Shown here piece by piece: positions 26,810-35,204 of a stretch of DNA of 50,614 nucleotides (its first letter is position 1; each line of letters begins with the position of its first letter). This DNA is from Sphingopyxis sp. UBA6723 (lineage in GTDB: Bacteria > Pseudomonadota > Alphaproteobacteria > Sphingomonadales > Sphingomonadaceae): the NCBI RefSeq assembly GCF_002454115.1, contig NZ_DKIH01000007.1, positions 79,714 to 130,327 of the forward strand, read 5' to 3'. The notes below the pieces were generated by a model, which saw nothing but the letters and a program-made list of their open reading frames with translations, was not told the origin of the DNA and searched no databases. The position numbers and the translations under genes were made by a program.

Positions 26810-27763
26810 TCAGGTCGTCGCGCGGGCGGGCGAACTGCCGGGCGCGGCGACCATGAAAATCAGCTCGGCGAGCGCCCGGTCCAGAGGCACGTCATTACCT
26901 TCCAACAGCAGGCGTTGCGCCTCCAGCCGCTGCAAATCACGCTGGACCTGTTCAATCAGATGACGGTAGGCGGTCAGCCCTGCGACATCAGTGCCATATT
27001 GAGCCCAAAGCGCGCCCCACGCGTTTGCGAATTGCTCCAGCCGCGCGGCGATCGCATCGCGCGCCGGTGTCGCGGCGCATTGCTGCAACAGATAATCGAT
27101 ATGGCAGCGAATTTCCCATACCGACATAATCGTCGGCAGATTGACCTGTTCATAGGCCAACGGTCGCTCGCCGACGGACCCTGGCGCAACGGTCTGGGCG
27201 GGTTGGCCATCGCGGCCGAAACGCTTCGCATCGGCGATCATCGCCCACAATTTTTCGCCGCCGACCGTGTCGAGCACCAAGTGCACCCGCTTGGCGTCGC
27301 CATCGTTGCGTACATTGTGGATACAAAAGCTGTCGAACAGCCAGCATTCGCCCGGGGCCATATACACCGTTTCTGCGTCGCAACTGAAAGCGACCTTCGG
27401 ATTGGTGACGATCGGGATATGAATGCGGATGTGTGTGCGCCAGTAATAGCCGACATCGACATGCTCGGGAACGACCGCGCCCGGCGCGAGACCCATCAAC
27501 CGGCTGCGTCCCCAAACTGCACCCAGGTCGGCAAGGATTTCCATGATATAGGGGCATTGGCGCAGCGCGTCGGTCGGTGCCATTGGACCGCTGAACCCGT
27601 CAGATACTTCGCCGGCGGGGGTGATCAGGGGGACAGCGCTGTTGCCGGGCAACTTGCCTGGATGCGGCAGCCACGCAGCGAGCGGCAACGCGGCGACCTC
27701 CGCCGCCAGCGTCTGCGGACAATATTGCCGCGGGAGCTTAACCAGCGGCGTCCCCAATTTCAT
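26810..27763 (-). CDS. Aspartyl/asparaginyl beta-hydroxylase family protein (long)
   Basis: This 317-residue protein has the same fold family as the hydroxylase at 25553-26158 but with a different N-terminus and about 115 extra C-terminal residues. The active-site residues are His101-V-Asp103 in PEHVDVGYYWRTH, His149 in FDSFCIHNVRND and Arg159 in KRVHLVLDTVG. The motif WRTHIRIHIPIVTNPKV is typical of the family. The C-terminal extension (from about residue 205) is helical and charged, has no recognised domain, and could bind a partner or the substrate. The gene starts 4 nt after the stop of the small exported protein and ends 5 nt before the sulfotransferase start. The two hydroxylases differ clearly, so they probably act on different residues or substrates rather than being a recent duplication. 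Confidence 0.88.
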   Translation of the reverse strand: MKLGTPLVKLPRQYCPQTLAAEVAALPLAAWLPHPGKLPGNSAVPLITPAGEVSDGFSGPMAPTDALRQCPYIMEILADLGAVWGRSRLMGLAPGAVVPEHVDVGYYWRTHIRIHIPIVTNPKVAFSCDAETVYMAPGECWLFDSFCIHNVRNDGDAKRVHLVLDTVGGEKLWAMIADAKRFGRDGQPAQTVAPGSVGERPLAYEQVNLPTIMSVWEIRCHIDYLLQQCAATPARDAIAARLEQFANAWGALWAQYGTDVAGLTAYRHLIEQVQRDLQRLEAQRLLLEGNDVPLDRALAELIFMVAAPGSSPARATT

Positions 27764-27767
27764 CGCG

Positions 27768-28034
27768 TCAGTTGCCTTTTTCGATACTGATGACTGGTCG
27801 GTTGATCATTTCCGCTGCATCACGCTCATGCTGTTCCGTCAAGGCCTTCCACGCTGCCGCAGTCTTGCAAATCTTCGACTCGAAACGCGTTCCCGTCCGC
27901 TTCGCTCGCTTGCAGACCAGCCGTTCCTTGGCATCGGTCGCGTCGCTGGAAGGCTCCGACATATAGGCCCCCGCTGGCGCCCCCATCAGCAGCGCGGCCG
28001 AAGCCAGCAAGGCGAGCGATGAACTTTGGCGCAT
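27768..28034 (-). CDS. Small exported protein of unknown function, first gene of the hydroxylase operon
   Basis: This 88-residue protein starts with a clear signal peptide (SLALLASAALLMGAPAGA, cleavage near residue 23). The mature part is about 65 residues. It begins YMSEPSSDATD and carries two cysteines in the pattern LVCKRAKRTGTRFESKICKT, followed by an amphipathic segment. Similar Cys-x(n)-TGT/S-R-x-x-Cys proteins are common small periplasmic unknowns in sphingomonads; that is recollection, not a search. GGAGG lies 7 nt before the ATG at 28034, the best ribosome site of the operon; the longer open frame upstream lacks one. It leads the operon with the two hydroxylases and the sulfotransferase. 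It could be a substrate of those enzymes or merely co-regulated with them. Its single Tyr at the mature N-terminus sits among acidic residues. Confidence 0.8.
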   Translation of the reverse strand: MRQSSSLALLASAALLMGAPAGAYMSEPSSDATDAKERLVCKRAKRTGTRFESKICKTAAAWKALTEQHERDAAEMINRPVISIEKGN

Positions 28035-28145
28035 GATGAAACCTCCGCGGCATTGAATTTTTGCCAAACTTGCATATTCCCTCGGCCCTGCCAGTGTCAA
28101 TTTGGACCGCGGCCCGGTAAAATCGTAGAGGATATCTTGCCGTCC

Positions 28146-28862
28146 ATGGACGCCGACTACCACCTCGCGGACAATCTGGATTGGGACCGGCTGGCAGCAG
28201 CGTTTGCGGCTCGTGGCCGGGTCGAGGTGGCCGACCTTCTGGCGCCCGGTCAGGCGGCGGCGCTCGCGGCCCATCTGCGCGCGCGAACCGACTGGCATCT
28301 GGTCCTGAATGCCGGCAACAAGGTTTATGAACTGTCGCGTGCGGGCTTTGACGAGCTTAGCGACGAGCAACGAGGCGAACTGGAGCGCCGCGTTGTTGCA
28401 GCGGGGCGAACCGGGTTTCAATATCGCTACGAAGCAATCCGCGTGCCCGATGCCGCCGCCGAGCGCGGCGATGACCCGTTGTCCCGCTTCGTCGCGTTTT
28501 TGTCGGCGGCGCCGATCCGTGAAGCGTTAGGCAAGATGATGCAGATCGACGATATCGCCTTCGCGGACGGGCAAGCCACACGATATGATCACGGCCATTT
28601 TCTGACCCGTCACGACGATGCGGTCGCCGGCAAGAACCGGCGGGCCGCCTATGTGTTTTCGCTGACTCCGGCGTGGCGGCCAGAGTGGGGCGGATTGCTG
28701 ATGTTCCACGGCGCCGACGGCAATATAGAAGAGGCATTTGCGCCGCAAATAGGCGCTTTGCGCCTGTTTCGCGTACCACAACTACATAGCGTCAGCTATG
28801 TTACTCCCTTCGCGGCCGAACCGCGGTTGTCGGTCACCGGATGGTTGCGCGCCGCCGATTAG
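28146..28862 (+). CDS. 2OG-Fe(II) oxygenase, prolyl-4-hydroxylase-like
   Basis: This 238-residue protein is a 2-oxoglutarate/Fe(II) dioxygenase of the prolyl hydroxylase-like group. The iron ligands are His156 and Asp158 (HFLTRHDDAVAGKN) and His214 (RVPQLHSVSYV), with Arg227 for 2-oxoglutarate (AEPRLSVTGW). AYVFSLTPAWRPEWGGLLMF is the typical strand between the first and last ligands. It lacks a signal peptide. The ATG at 28146 is used, but AGAGGA lies 13 nt away, and a TTG at 28137 lies 4 nt after it, so a three-residue longer start is possible. It is divergent from the small exported protein (111 bp between starts), and its stop overlaps that of the TPR-sulfotransferase. It is the third oxygenase of the locus and belongs to a different family from the two Asp/Asn hydroxylases. 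Confidence 0.87.
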   Translation: MDADYHLADNLDWDRLAAAFAARGRVEVADLLAPGQAAALAAHLRARTDWHLVLNAGNKVYELSRAGFDELSDEQRGELERRVVAAGRTGFQYRYEAIRVPDAAAERGDDPLSRFVAFLSAAPIREALGKMMQIDDIAFADGQATRYDHGHFLTRHDDAVAGKNRRAAYVFSLTPAWRPEWGGLLMFHGADGNIEEAFAPQIGALRLFRVPQLHSVSYVTPFAAEPRLSVTGWLRAAD

Positions 28863-30844
28863 AGGGTGTAGCCATAACGTTTTACCCAAGGTTCGAGTAT
28901 GGGCAGCACCTCGCGCATTTGCGCCGCATACCGTTTCCACCGACCGCTAGCCGAGGCGTAAATCGGCTCCATGACCTGCGCATAGCTTGGGGTCCGGATG
29001 AAACCTCGCTCAACCGCCGTCTTTTGGTGGTCGAGCAGCGAATCCTGCCATTGCAGGCCAAGAAAGTCGATCAGCGGCTTGGTCGCCGCCGCAACGTCGG
29101 AAACCATGGCTTCATAACGCAGCATGTGGACGTCGAGCGGAAAGATTGTTCGGCAATTTTCCCAATAGGCGAAGATACGGTCGTAGGTGCGGCTGGCGTT
29201 GGCCAGATCGAGGAAGCTGGCCATCGCCTCGGTCGGTTTGAAGTTCTGGATGTAACAACTGAGAACGACGTCGCAGGGATGCCGCATCGCAAGAATGATC
29301 TTTGCGTCGGGAAAAAGGCGATGGACCAGCGGCATACGGATCATCGACAACGGGTTTTTGTCGATAACCAGAGCGCCCGGCGGCGGCGGCGATCTTTTGT
29401 CGAGTTCGGCAAAATACTGCTGGCGCAGATTCGCAACCGCCGCACCATCAAGAGTTCGGATCATATCCAACTCGCCAAGTGATTTGGCGAGATTTTCGAT
29501 GATCGGCAGTTCTTCGAGCACATGGGTATTGCTATGCCCCATCAGGATCGTGTCGAGCAGCGTCGTGCCCGAACGCGGAAATCCGACAAGAAAAGCCGGG
29601 GCAGGTCGGTCGGTGGCAAGGGGCGGCGCCTGCCAATCGGCAAACCATGCTGCCGTCGTCTGCCCATCCAGCGTCGCAATCGCCCGTTGATAGGCGCTGC
29701 GATCAACGCCGACGCCCATCGGGCTTTGCGCCTGCGCCGCATTCATATCCTCGTAAAAGCGGATCGCGTCGTCGGTCAGTCCAAGACGGTCGGCCAGTTG
29801 CCCCGCAAACTGCGCCTTGATCGATGGATTGATCGCCGGCGAATGAACGTCACGCACAAGGTCGAGCGCCGCGGCGCGGTCGCCGTCGCGGCTAAGCAAG
29901 AGCGCGCGAAGATAGTCGATTTCATCGCCCGCCAGGCCCGCGGCCTCGGCAGCCTGGATCAGGGCGCGGAGTTCGTCGGTACGGTTGGCTTTTTCGAGCA
30001 ATATGCCAAGGTTGAGATAGCCGGGAATGAAGCGCGGATCGGCCTTTATGGCAAAGCGCAATGCCTTTTCGGCCTGCGCGTTGTTTTCCAGATCCATGAA
30101 TGCCACGGCTATCGCCAGAAAAATTTTTGGGTCGGAAGGATCCAGCCGCGCAGCTTCGCCAAGCGCGCGAAGGCCGCCTTCGATATGGTTGATGCTGGTC
30201 AGCGTGCGGCCAAGTTCCAGCAGCAACGCAGGATCCTTTGGCGACAACAGCACCGCCTTTTCAAAAAGGAGGCAGGCCTCCTCATAGCGATCTTTCGACA
30301 CCATGACGCGCCCCATATTGGTATGCACCAGCGACGATTTCGGATCGATCTGACGCGCCCGATCAAACGCCTGCAATGCGCCTTCCAGATCCCCCGATTC
30401 GTGCCGCGCGTTACCAAGATTGTTCCAGGCGATGAAATCGTCGGGATTTTCGGACACGAGCCTTTCATAGGTCCAGCTCGCTTCGGTCGTGCGGCCCTGT
30501 GCTTTGAGGATTTGTGCCTGCATCGCCTGAAGCTCGGTCGATTGGGTCAGCTCCCCTTCGGCGCAGACACGTGCCGCATCGTCCATGTCGCCCAGATCGA
30601 GCAGCGCGCGCGCAAGGTTGATCCGATTGTCACTCGTATCGCCGCCATTGGCGATGGCGCGGCGCAGGAAATCGACACCGACACGCAGATTACCTGTCTG
30701 GCAGGATAGCACGCCAAGGAGTTGCAGGACGGACGCGTTCGCAGGCTGGGCGCGCAACGCCGCTTCACCTTGCATCTGGGCCGTCGCAAAATCGCCTTTT
30801 GCATATGCGGCGTAAGCGGCGCGCACTCGATCAGTTAGGGTCAT
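28859..30844 (-). CDS. TPR-repeat sulfotransferase
   Basis: This 661-residue protein joins about ten tetratricopeptide-like repeats (residues about 5-380) to a C-terminal sulfotransferase domain. Repeat examples are AWNNLGNARHESGDLEGALQ and LVHTNMGRVMVSKDRYEEA. The PAPS loop is GFPRSGTT (421-428), followed by VIDKNP (493-498) and the 3'-phosphate motif AMRHPCDVVLSC (519-530). There is no signal peptide. The TPR part presumably presents a protein or peptide substrate to the catalytic domain; that is inference from domain roles. The gene lies 68 nt downstream of a TonB-receptor gene on the same strand, with a strong terminator in between, and its stop overlaps the stop of the 2OG oxygenase on the other strand. 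Proteins of this design next to TonB receptors recur in sphingomonads and caulobacters, to my recollection. Confidence 0.92.
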   Translation of the reverse strand: MTLTDRVRAAYAAYAKGDFATAQMQGEAALRAQPANASVLQLLGVLSCQTGNLRVGVDFLRRAIANGGDTSDNRINLARALLDLGDMDDAARVCAEGELTQSTELQAMQAQILKAQGRTTEASWTYERLVSENPDDFIAWNNLGNARHESGDLEGALQAFDRARQIDPKSSLVHTNMGRVMVSKDRYEEACLLFEKAVLLSPKDPALLLELGRTLTSINHIEGGLRALGEAARLDPSDPKIFLAIAVAFMDLENNAQAEKALRFAIKADPRFIPGYLNLGILLEKANRTDELRALIQAAEAAGLAGDEIDYLRALLLSRDGDRAAALDLVRDVHSPAINPSIKAQFAGQLADRLGLTDDAIRFYEDMNAAQAQSPMGVGVDRSAYQRAIATLDGQTTAAWFADWQAPPLATDRPAPAFLVGFPRSGTTLLDTILMGHSNTHVLEELPIIENLAKSLGELDMIRTLDGAAVANLRQQYFAELDKRSPPPPGALVIDKNPLSMIRMPLVHRLFPDAKIILAMRHPCDVVLSCYIQNFKPTEAMASFLDLANASRTYDRIFAYWENCRTIFPLDVHMLRYEAMVSDVAAATKPLIDFLGLQWQDSLLDHQKTAVERGFIRTPSYAQVMEPIYASASGRWKRYAAQMREVLPILEPWVKRYGYTL

Positions 30845-30857
30845 GGATTCCGTCTAT

Positions 30858-30891
30858 AAAAAAAGAGGGCGGGACACCAGTCCCGCCCTCT
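30858..30891 (-). terminator. Strong intrinsic terminator between TonB receptor and TPR-sulfotransferase
   Basis: On the minus strand an 11-bp GC stem (30881-30891 with 30864-30874, loop of 6) is followed by TTTTTTTATAG. It lies 22 nt after the receptor stop and ends only 13 nt before the sulfotransferase ATG, so it is also part of that gene's leader. Expression of the sulfotransferase therefore needs read-through, RNA processing, or a promoter hidden in the 68-nt gap or the receptor's 3' end. Confidence 0.88.
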
Positions 30892-30912
30892 CTTTAAGTC
30901 CAGTGCCGAAGC

Positions 30913-33900
30913 TTAGAACTTCAGACGTGCCGACACATAAGCACGGCGTCCGATCACGTCGTACAGCGACGGGTCGGTGCCCGACTGCACGTTCGGCGAG
31001 TAGGTTTCCGGCTTGCGGTCGAACGCGTTGTTCAGACCGATGCGGAAGGTCATCGCATCGACTTCAGCCTGCATCGCGAAGTCGAAATAGAAGGTGCTGC
31101 CCGGGCCGGTGAACTCTTCACCGACATACTGACGTGCCGCACGGTTTTCCATCGAGTCGATGAAGCGGACGCGGGTGTCGAAGCTCAGCTCACGCGTGAT
31201 GTTGAGCTTGGTGTTGAGCGTCGCCTTCCAGCGCGGGAAGCTGGTCCCGAGACCGGCACCGAAGTAGGATGCCGTACCCGCATAATCGGTCTTCACGCCG
31301 CCAAGGCCAACGTTCTTGAAGTCGATCAGATAGTTGACCAGCAGGTTGAAATTCAGCCCGCTGTCTTCGTTAATGAACGGCGTCGGCAGACGATAGCCAA
31401 GCTGAACATCGACACCCGACGTCTTCACCGAACCGGCATTGACGAACTGGAAGTACCCATTGGCGTCGCCGCCCAGCGAAGCCGGCAGATAGATGCCGGT
31501 CATCGCATCACCCGAACGACCGATACCCTGACAGAAGGGATTGGTCGGATCCAGGTTGGGATTGACGTCGTTGTAGCCATAGCAGGACGCGATGATTTCG
31601 TTGACGTCGGGATTGAGGATCGTGTCCTTGATCTTGATATTGTAATAATCGATCGACCCCGTGAAACCAGCGGCCTGGAACACCGCACCAACGGTGAAGG
31701 CGTCCGATTTTTCTGGCTTCAGATTGGCGTTGCCGGTCGTGGTGATGAATGCCTGCGCGCCCGGCGAGGGAACGAAGGTGTTGATGTTGCCATCACTTAC
31801 GCCACCACCCAGCGGGGTGTTGCGGCAAAGATCCGCAGCAGCCGTACCACCGCTCTGGCGGAAGTTGCTGTTGATCGAGCACGGATCGAAGATCTGCGGG
31901 AAGCTGCCGCCACCCGAGAACAATTCGTTGAAGTTCGGTGCACGAACCGAGCGCTGATAGCTGGCGCGCAGACGAACTTCGTCAATCGGGCTCCACGTGA
32001 TCGTACCGCCATAGCTCCAGTCCTTCGACGGCGCACCATCGATACCATTGGCGATATCGTTGAAGTCACTCTTCGAATGGCGCGCGGTCAGCGACAATTC
32101 CAGCGTGTCCATGATCGGCGCACGAAGTTCACCGAAGAAGTCGAGGAACTTGTTGGTGCCAAGATCGGGGGTGCTGGTATTGAAACCGGCGATCGGACCG
32201 AACAGCGAACCCGGGTCGAATTCGTAGCGGAATTTGCGCTGCTCGACACCGAACACGACGCCAAGCGGACCACCCGGCAAATCAGCCAATTCACCCGAAA
32301 CATAGGCCTGGGCGACCTTCTGCGTGAAGACCGTCTTGGTCACGCCAACTTCGTCAACATAGTCAACGCAGTCTTGCGAGAAGGGCTGGATGCCGAAGGG
32401 ATTAAAGCCGCCGTCGCACAGGCTGACACCGCCGTCGGGCGCTTCGAGCAGTTCCTGAACGCGCTGGACATTGACGTTGCCCGTCGCACGCTGGTCGATC
32501 GTGGTTTCGCCCCAGCTGTAATAAGCTTCGTAGCGCCAGCCGGGAGCGAACTCGCCGCGCAGACCGACCAGGCCTTGCAGGACTTCGTTTTCAAGCTGCT
32601 GTTCGCGCAGGCCGGTGCCGAGGAAACGGTAACCGATGCGGATGCCTTCATCCGCGCCCGAACCCGCAAGGTTGGGATCATTGCCGGTACGAGTGTTCAG
32701 CAGCGAACGCAAATCAGCCGAAACGAACGGGTTGGTGACAGGAACGACGAACCCAGTGATACGACCAGCCGTAACGCCCGCACCTGCTCCGCTATCCTGA
32801 AGCAGGTTGACCAGCGGCGAGCGTGCATTGAGGACCGAGGCATTGCTGCCGACGCCCACAATGCCCGTGCTGACCGGAGTCGGGGCCAATGCCGTTGCAG
32901 AGTTATAGTTGGTGTAGCCGCCCTGGACGAACACGTCGAACGCCGGATTAATCTCGTAATTCGCCGTCACGAACGCCGATTTGCGTTCCAGCGGCAGGAC
33001 GAGAATGTTCACGATGTCGAAGTTGTAGCTGTAGAAGTCCGGGAAGAAGTTGAGGTTCGGATTCGCCGGCGAATCGAGATCGTAGCGGAAGTTCGCGACA
33101 TCGACCGGGCTGTTAAAGCTGCCACGACCGAACAGCGAACCGTCCGAGTTGAAACCGAGCTGCCCGGTGCTGGGGATCTGGCCCGCAGCGACGCCATAGC
33201 TGGCGAACAGGGTATTCACTGCCGCCTGGCTGATCGGGTTGGTCGCGCTGTTGACGTAAGTACCGGTCGGGAACGAGCCGGTGGTCGAGGTCGCCTGCGA
33301 TGCGAAGTCGCGCTGCGCCTTGATCAACCCTTGACGCTTGGAATACTCAGCCGAAAGCGCGATGTTACCGCGACCATCGGCAAAATTGCCGCCGATGATG
33401 CCGCTGATCTGATATTCACGGGCATCGGTTTCGGGAATCGAGTTCGAATAGCTCGCCCGCAGGTCGATACCTTCGAAATCGTCCTTGAGGATCAGGTTGA
33501 CCACGCCCGCGACCGCGTCCGCACCATAAGCCGCGCCAGCGCCGCCGGTCACGATTTCGATACGCTCGATCAAGCCCTGCGGAATGGTGTTCAAATCGAC
33601 CGTCTGGTCAGAAGCCGACACCATCGGGCGGCGGCCGTTGATCAGGACGAGGTTGCGGTTCGAGCCGAGACCGCGGAGGTTGATGTTCGACTGACCGCCG
33701 TTGCCGGGGTTGTTCGACGTTGTCGTGCCAGCCGGATTGACCTGCGGCAGCGTGTTGAGGAAGGTGTCGAGCGTGACGTCGGCGTTTTCGACCGTCGCAT
33801 CGCCGCTGACCACGGCCACCGGGCTGTTCGAATCGAGGTTCGGACGCGCGATACGCGAACCGGTCACGATGATCGTGGCTTCACCGCCATCACTGGCGCC

Positions 33901-33996
33901 GGCATCCTGCGCATGGGCAGGAGCCGAAGCCAGGGCGACGCTCAGTACGAGCGGCGCAGCGCCTAGCTTCAGCTTGGAAAATTGGGTTTTCTTCAC
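30913..33996 (-). CDS. TonB-dependent receptor linked to the modification locus
   Basis: This 1027-residue outer-membrane receptor has a signal peptide (cut near APAHAQ), a TonB-box-like EATIIVTGSRI, a plug domain with NINLRGLGSNRNLVLINGRR and AYGADAVAGVVNLIL, and a 22-strand-type barrel that ends in the canonical C-terminal Phe (YVSARLKF). Codon use appears strongly biased and the loops are rich in Asn, Gly and Ser, consistent with high expression. It starts with MKKTQFSKLKL. It stands 266 bp downstream of the M23 gene, with an 11-bp palindrome in that gap, and upstream of the TPR-sulfotransferase. The ligand cannot be read. The neighbouring hydroxylases and sulfotransferases could modify the receptor's own cargo, a partner, or a secreted molecule that it takes back up. 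Confidence 0.94.
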   Translation of the reverse strand: MKKTQFSKLKLGAAPLVLSVALASAPAHAQDAGASDGGEATIIVTGSRIARPNLDSNSPVAVVSGDATVENADVTLDTFLNTLPQVNPAGTTTSNNPGNGGQSNINLRGLGSNRNLVLINGRRPMVSASDQTVDLNTIPQGLIERIEIVTGGAGAAYGADAVAGVVNLILKDDFEGIDLRASYSNSIPETDAREYQISGIIGGNFADGRGNIALSAEYSKRQGLIKAQRDFASQATSTTGSFPTGTYVNSATNPISQAAVNTLFASYGVAAGQIPSTGQLGFNSDGSLFGRGSFNSPVDVANFRYDLDSPANPNLNFFPDFYSYNFDIVNILVLPLERKSAFVTANYEINPAFDVFVQGGYTNYNSATALAPTPVSTGIVGVGSNASVLNARSPLVNLLQDSGAGAGVTAGRITGFVVPVTNPFVSADLRSLLNTRTGNDPNLAGSGADEGIRIGYRFLGTGLREQQLENEVLQGLVGLRGEFAPGWRYEAYYSWGETTIDQRATGNVNVQRVQELLEAPDGGVSLCDGGFNPFGIQPFSQDCVDYVDEVGVTKTVFTQKVAQAYVSGELADLPGGPLGVVFGVEQRKFRYEFDPGSLFGPIAGFNTSTPDLGTNKFLDFFGELRAPIMDTLELSLTARHSKSDFNDIANGIDGAPSKDWSYGGTITWSPIDEVRLRASYQRSVRAPNFNELFSGGGSFPQIFDPCSINSNFRQSGGTAAADLCRNTPLGGGVSDGNINTFVPSPGAQAFITTTGNANLKPEKSDAFTVGAVFQAAGFTGSIDYYNIKIKDTILNPDVNEIIASCYGYNDVNPNLDPTNPFCQGIGRSGDAMTGIYLPASLGGDANGYFQFVNAGSVKTSGVDVQLGYRLPTPFINEDSGLNFNLLVNYLIDFKNVGLGGVKTDYAGTASYFGAGLGTSFPRWKATLNTKLNITRELSFDTRVRFIDSMENRAARQYVGEEFTGPGSTFYFDFAMQAEVDAMTFRIGLNNAFDRKPETYSPNVQSGTDPSLYDVIGRRAYVSARLKF

Positions 33997-34189
33997 AGTG
34001 CAGTCCCTTGCTACTGGTGGATTGAACTACCCGAGCCCCTGATGCGGCGGCATTCCGCCGACGCACAAACACCCCGATAGCGTGCGGAATGATCCTTCCC
34101 TCTTGTCGAGTAAAGGAAATTTCCCACCTTATCCGCCGTTTCGAAACGCATTGTGACGTATTTGCAACAGCCGTGACATTTGGCGACCT

Positions 34190-34225
34190 ACAATATGTCG
34201 AAGCGCAAGATCAGCGACATATTGT
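34190..34225. promoter_or_regulatory. 11-bp perfect palindrome upstream of the TonB receptor
   Basis: ACAATATGTCG (34190-34200) and its exact reverse complement CGACATATTGT (34215-34225) are separated by 14 nt. The half-sites are AT-rich and about 2.4 helical turns apart centre to centre, as for a dimeric repressor or activator site. The stem is too AT-rich and lacks a T-run, so a terminator is unlikely. It lies about 195 bp before the receptor start and about 40 bp past the M23 stop. Confidence 0.55.
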
Positions 34226-34262
34226 TTCGCTGGAAACCAGCTCGCGTTGAATTTTGTCTTTT

Positions 34263-35204
34263 CTATCCGCCGATGGGCCCCGCAATTTTACTGGGATCGA
34301 GGCGGGCATCGCGCCACTTCAGGCCCCAGTGCAGGTGTGGCCCCGTCGCCCGACCGGTTCGCCCGACCGTTCCCAGCGCCTGTCCCTGCACAACAGCATC
34401 GCCGACCTTTACGTCGAGCCGCTGGCAATGGAGGAAGGCGCTGCTCAGCCCCATGCCATGATCAACGATCAACAGGCGGCCTTCCAATGTGAAAGGGGTG
34501 GTCGCAGCGAGTACCACCACGCCGTCCGCGGGGGCGACAAACGGCGTTCCCGCGGGCGCCGCGATGTCGGTGCCGCTGTGATAGGCGCCGGGTTTTCCCT
34601 GATAGACGCGCTGCGACCCGAAAAAGCCCGATAGACGCCCGGTAACCGGCCAGCGAAAGCGCTGTTTCCAGCCATCGGACTGGACCTGCAAGGTGCGCGC
34701 GCTTGCAATCTGCGCCAGTTCGGCGGGGCGGCGGCGGGCGAAATCGGCATCGCTTGCCGCGCTGCCGCGATACGGCGCGTTGACCTGTTCGATGCGCCAC
34801 GTCCCGGGCGTCACCATAATCTCTTCGACGACCTGCCGCCCGTCACGAACCGTTGCGACAAGGCGCGCGCGCGGTCCCGCATCGCGGTCGAACGCGATCA
34901 GGAAACTGCCGTCGGCGGCGACCGGCACCGGCTGGCCGTCGAGGGTCAGCGCGCGGGTATGGCTGGGTGCCACTCCCAGCAGCACCCCGCCCTGCTCGGC
35001 GCTTCGACGTGAACCGCGAAAGACGAAGGGTTCCAGTATCGCGGCGGGAGGCGGCACCGTCGAAGATACCGGCCTTGGCGACGCCTTGGCGGCGGGCGGC
35101 GCGGCCGCGACGTCGCGCACGGCATCGGGCGGCACACAGCCAGCGGCAAACAGCAGCAGCGGCAACGCGGCAATCGAGCGCGGCAAATACCCCACCAGAG
35201 TCAT
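34263..35204 (-). CDS. M23 (LytM-type) metallopeptidase lipoprotein
   Basis: This 313-residue protein is a predicted murein endopeptidase or LytM-type envelope factor. The lipobox LFAAG-Cys23 predicts a lipoprotein. A Pro/Ala-rich linker and a beta-rich middle domain precede the M23 domain (about 185-310). The zinc-binding pattern is intact: His209 and Asp213 in AYHSGTDIAAPAGTP, then His290 and His292 in GPHLHWGLK; His259 (FLHC) is the further catalytic histidine. It is therefore likely to be an active enzyme and not a degenerate EnvC/NlpD-like activator. The ATG at 35204 overlaps the DUF2093 stop in an ATGA junction, showing translational coupling; the longer frame to 35282 would overlap that gene. 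xseA lies upstream in the same operon. Confidence 0.9.
   Translation of the reverse strand: MTLVGYLPRSIAALPLLLFAAGCVPPDAVRDVAAAPPAAKASPRPVSSTVPPPAAILEPFVFRGSRRSAEQGGVLLGVAPSHTRALTLDGQPVPVAADGSFLIAFDRDAGPRARLVATVRDGRQVVEEIMVTPGTWRIEQVNAPYRGSAASDADFARRRPAELAQIASARTLQVQSDGWKQRFRWPVTGRLSGFFGSQRVYQGKPGAYHSGTDIAAPAGTPFVAPADGVVVLAATTPFTLEGRLLIVDHGMGLSSAFLHCQRLDVKVGDAVVQGQALGTVGRTGRATGPHLHWGLKWRDARLDPSKIAGPIGG

Noticed and set aside
32077..33966. 629-codon plus-strand frame antisense to the second TonB receptor
   Set aside because: No domain or ribosome site; the opposite strand has complete receptor motifs.
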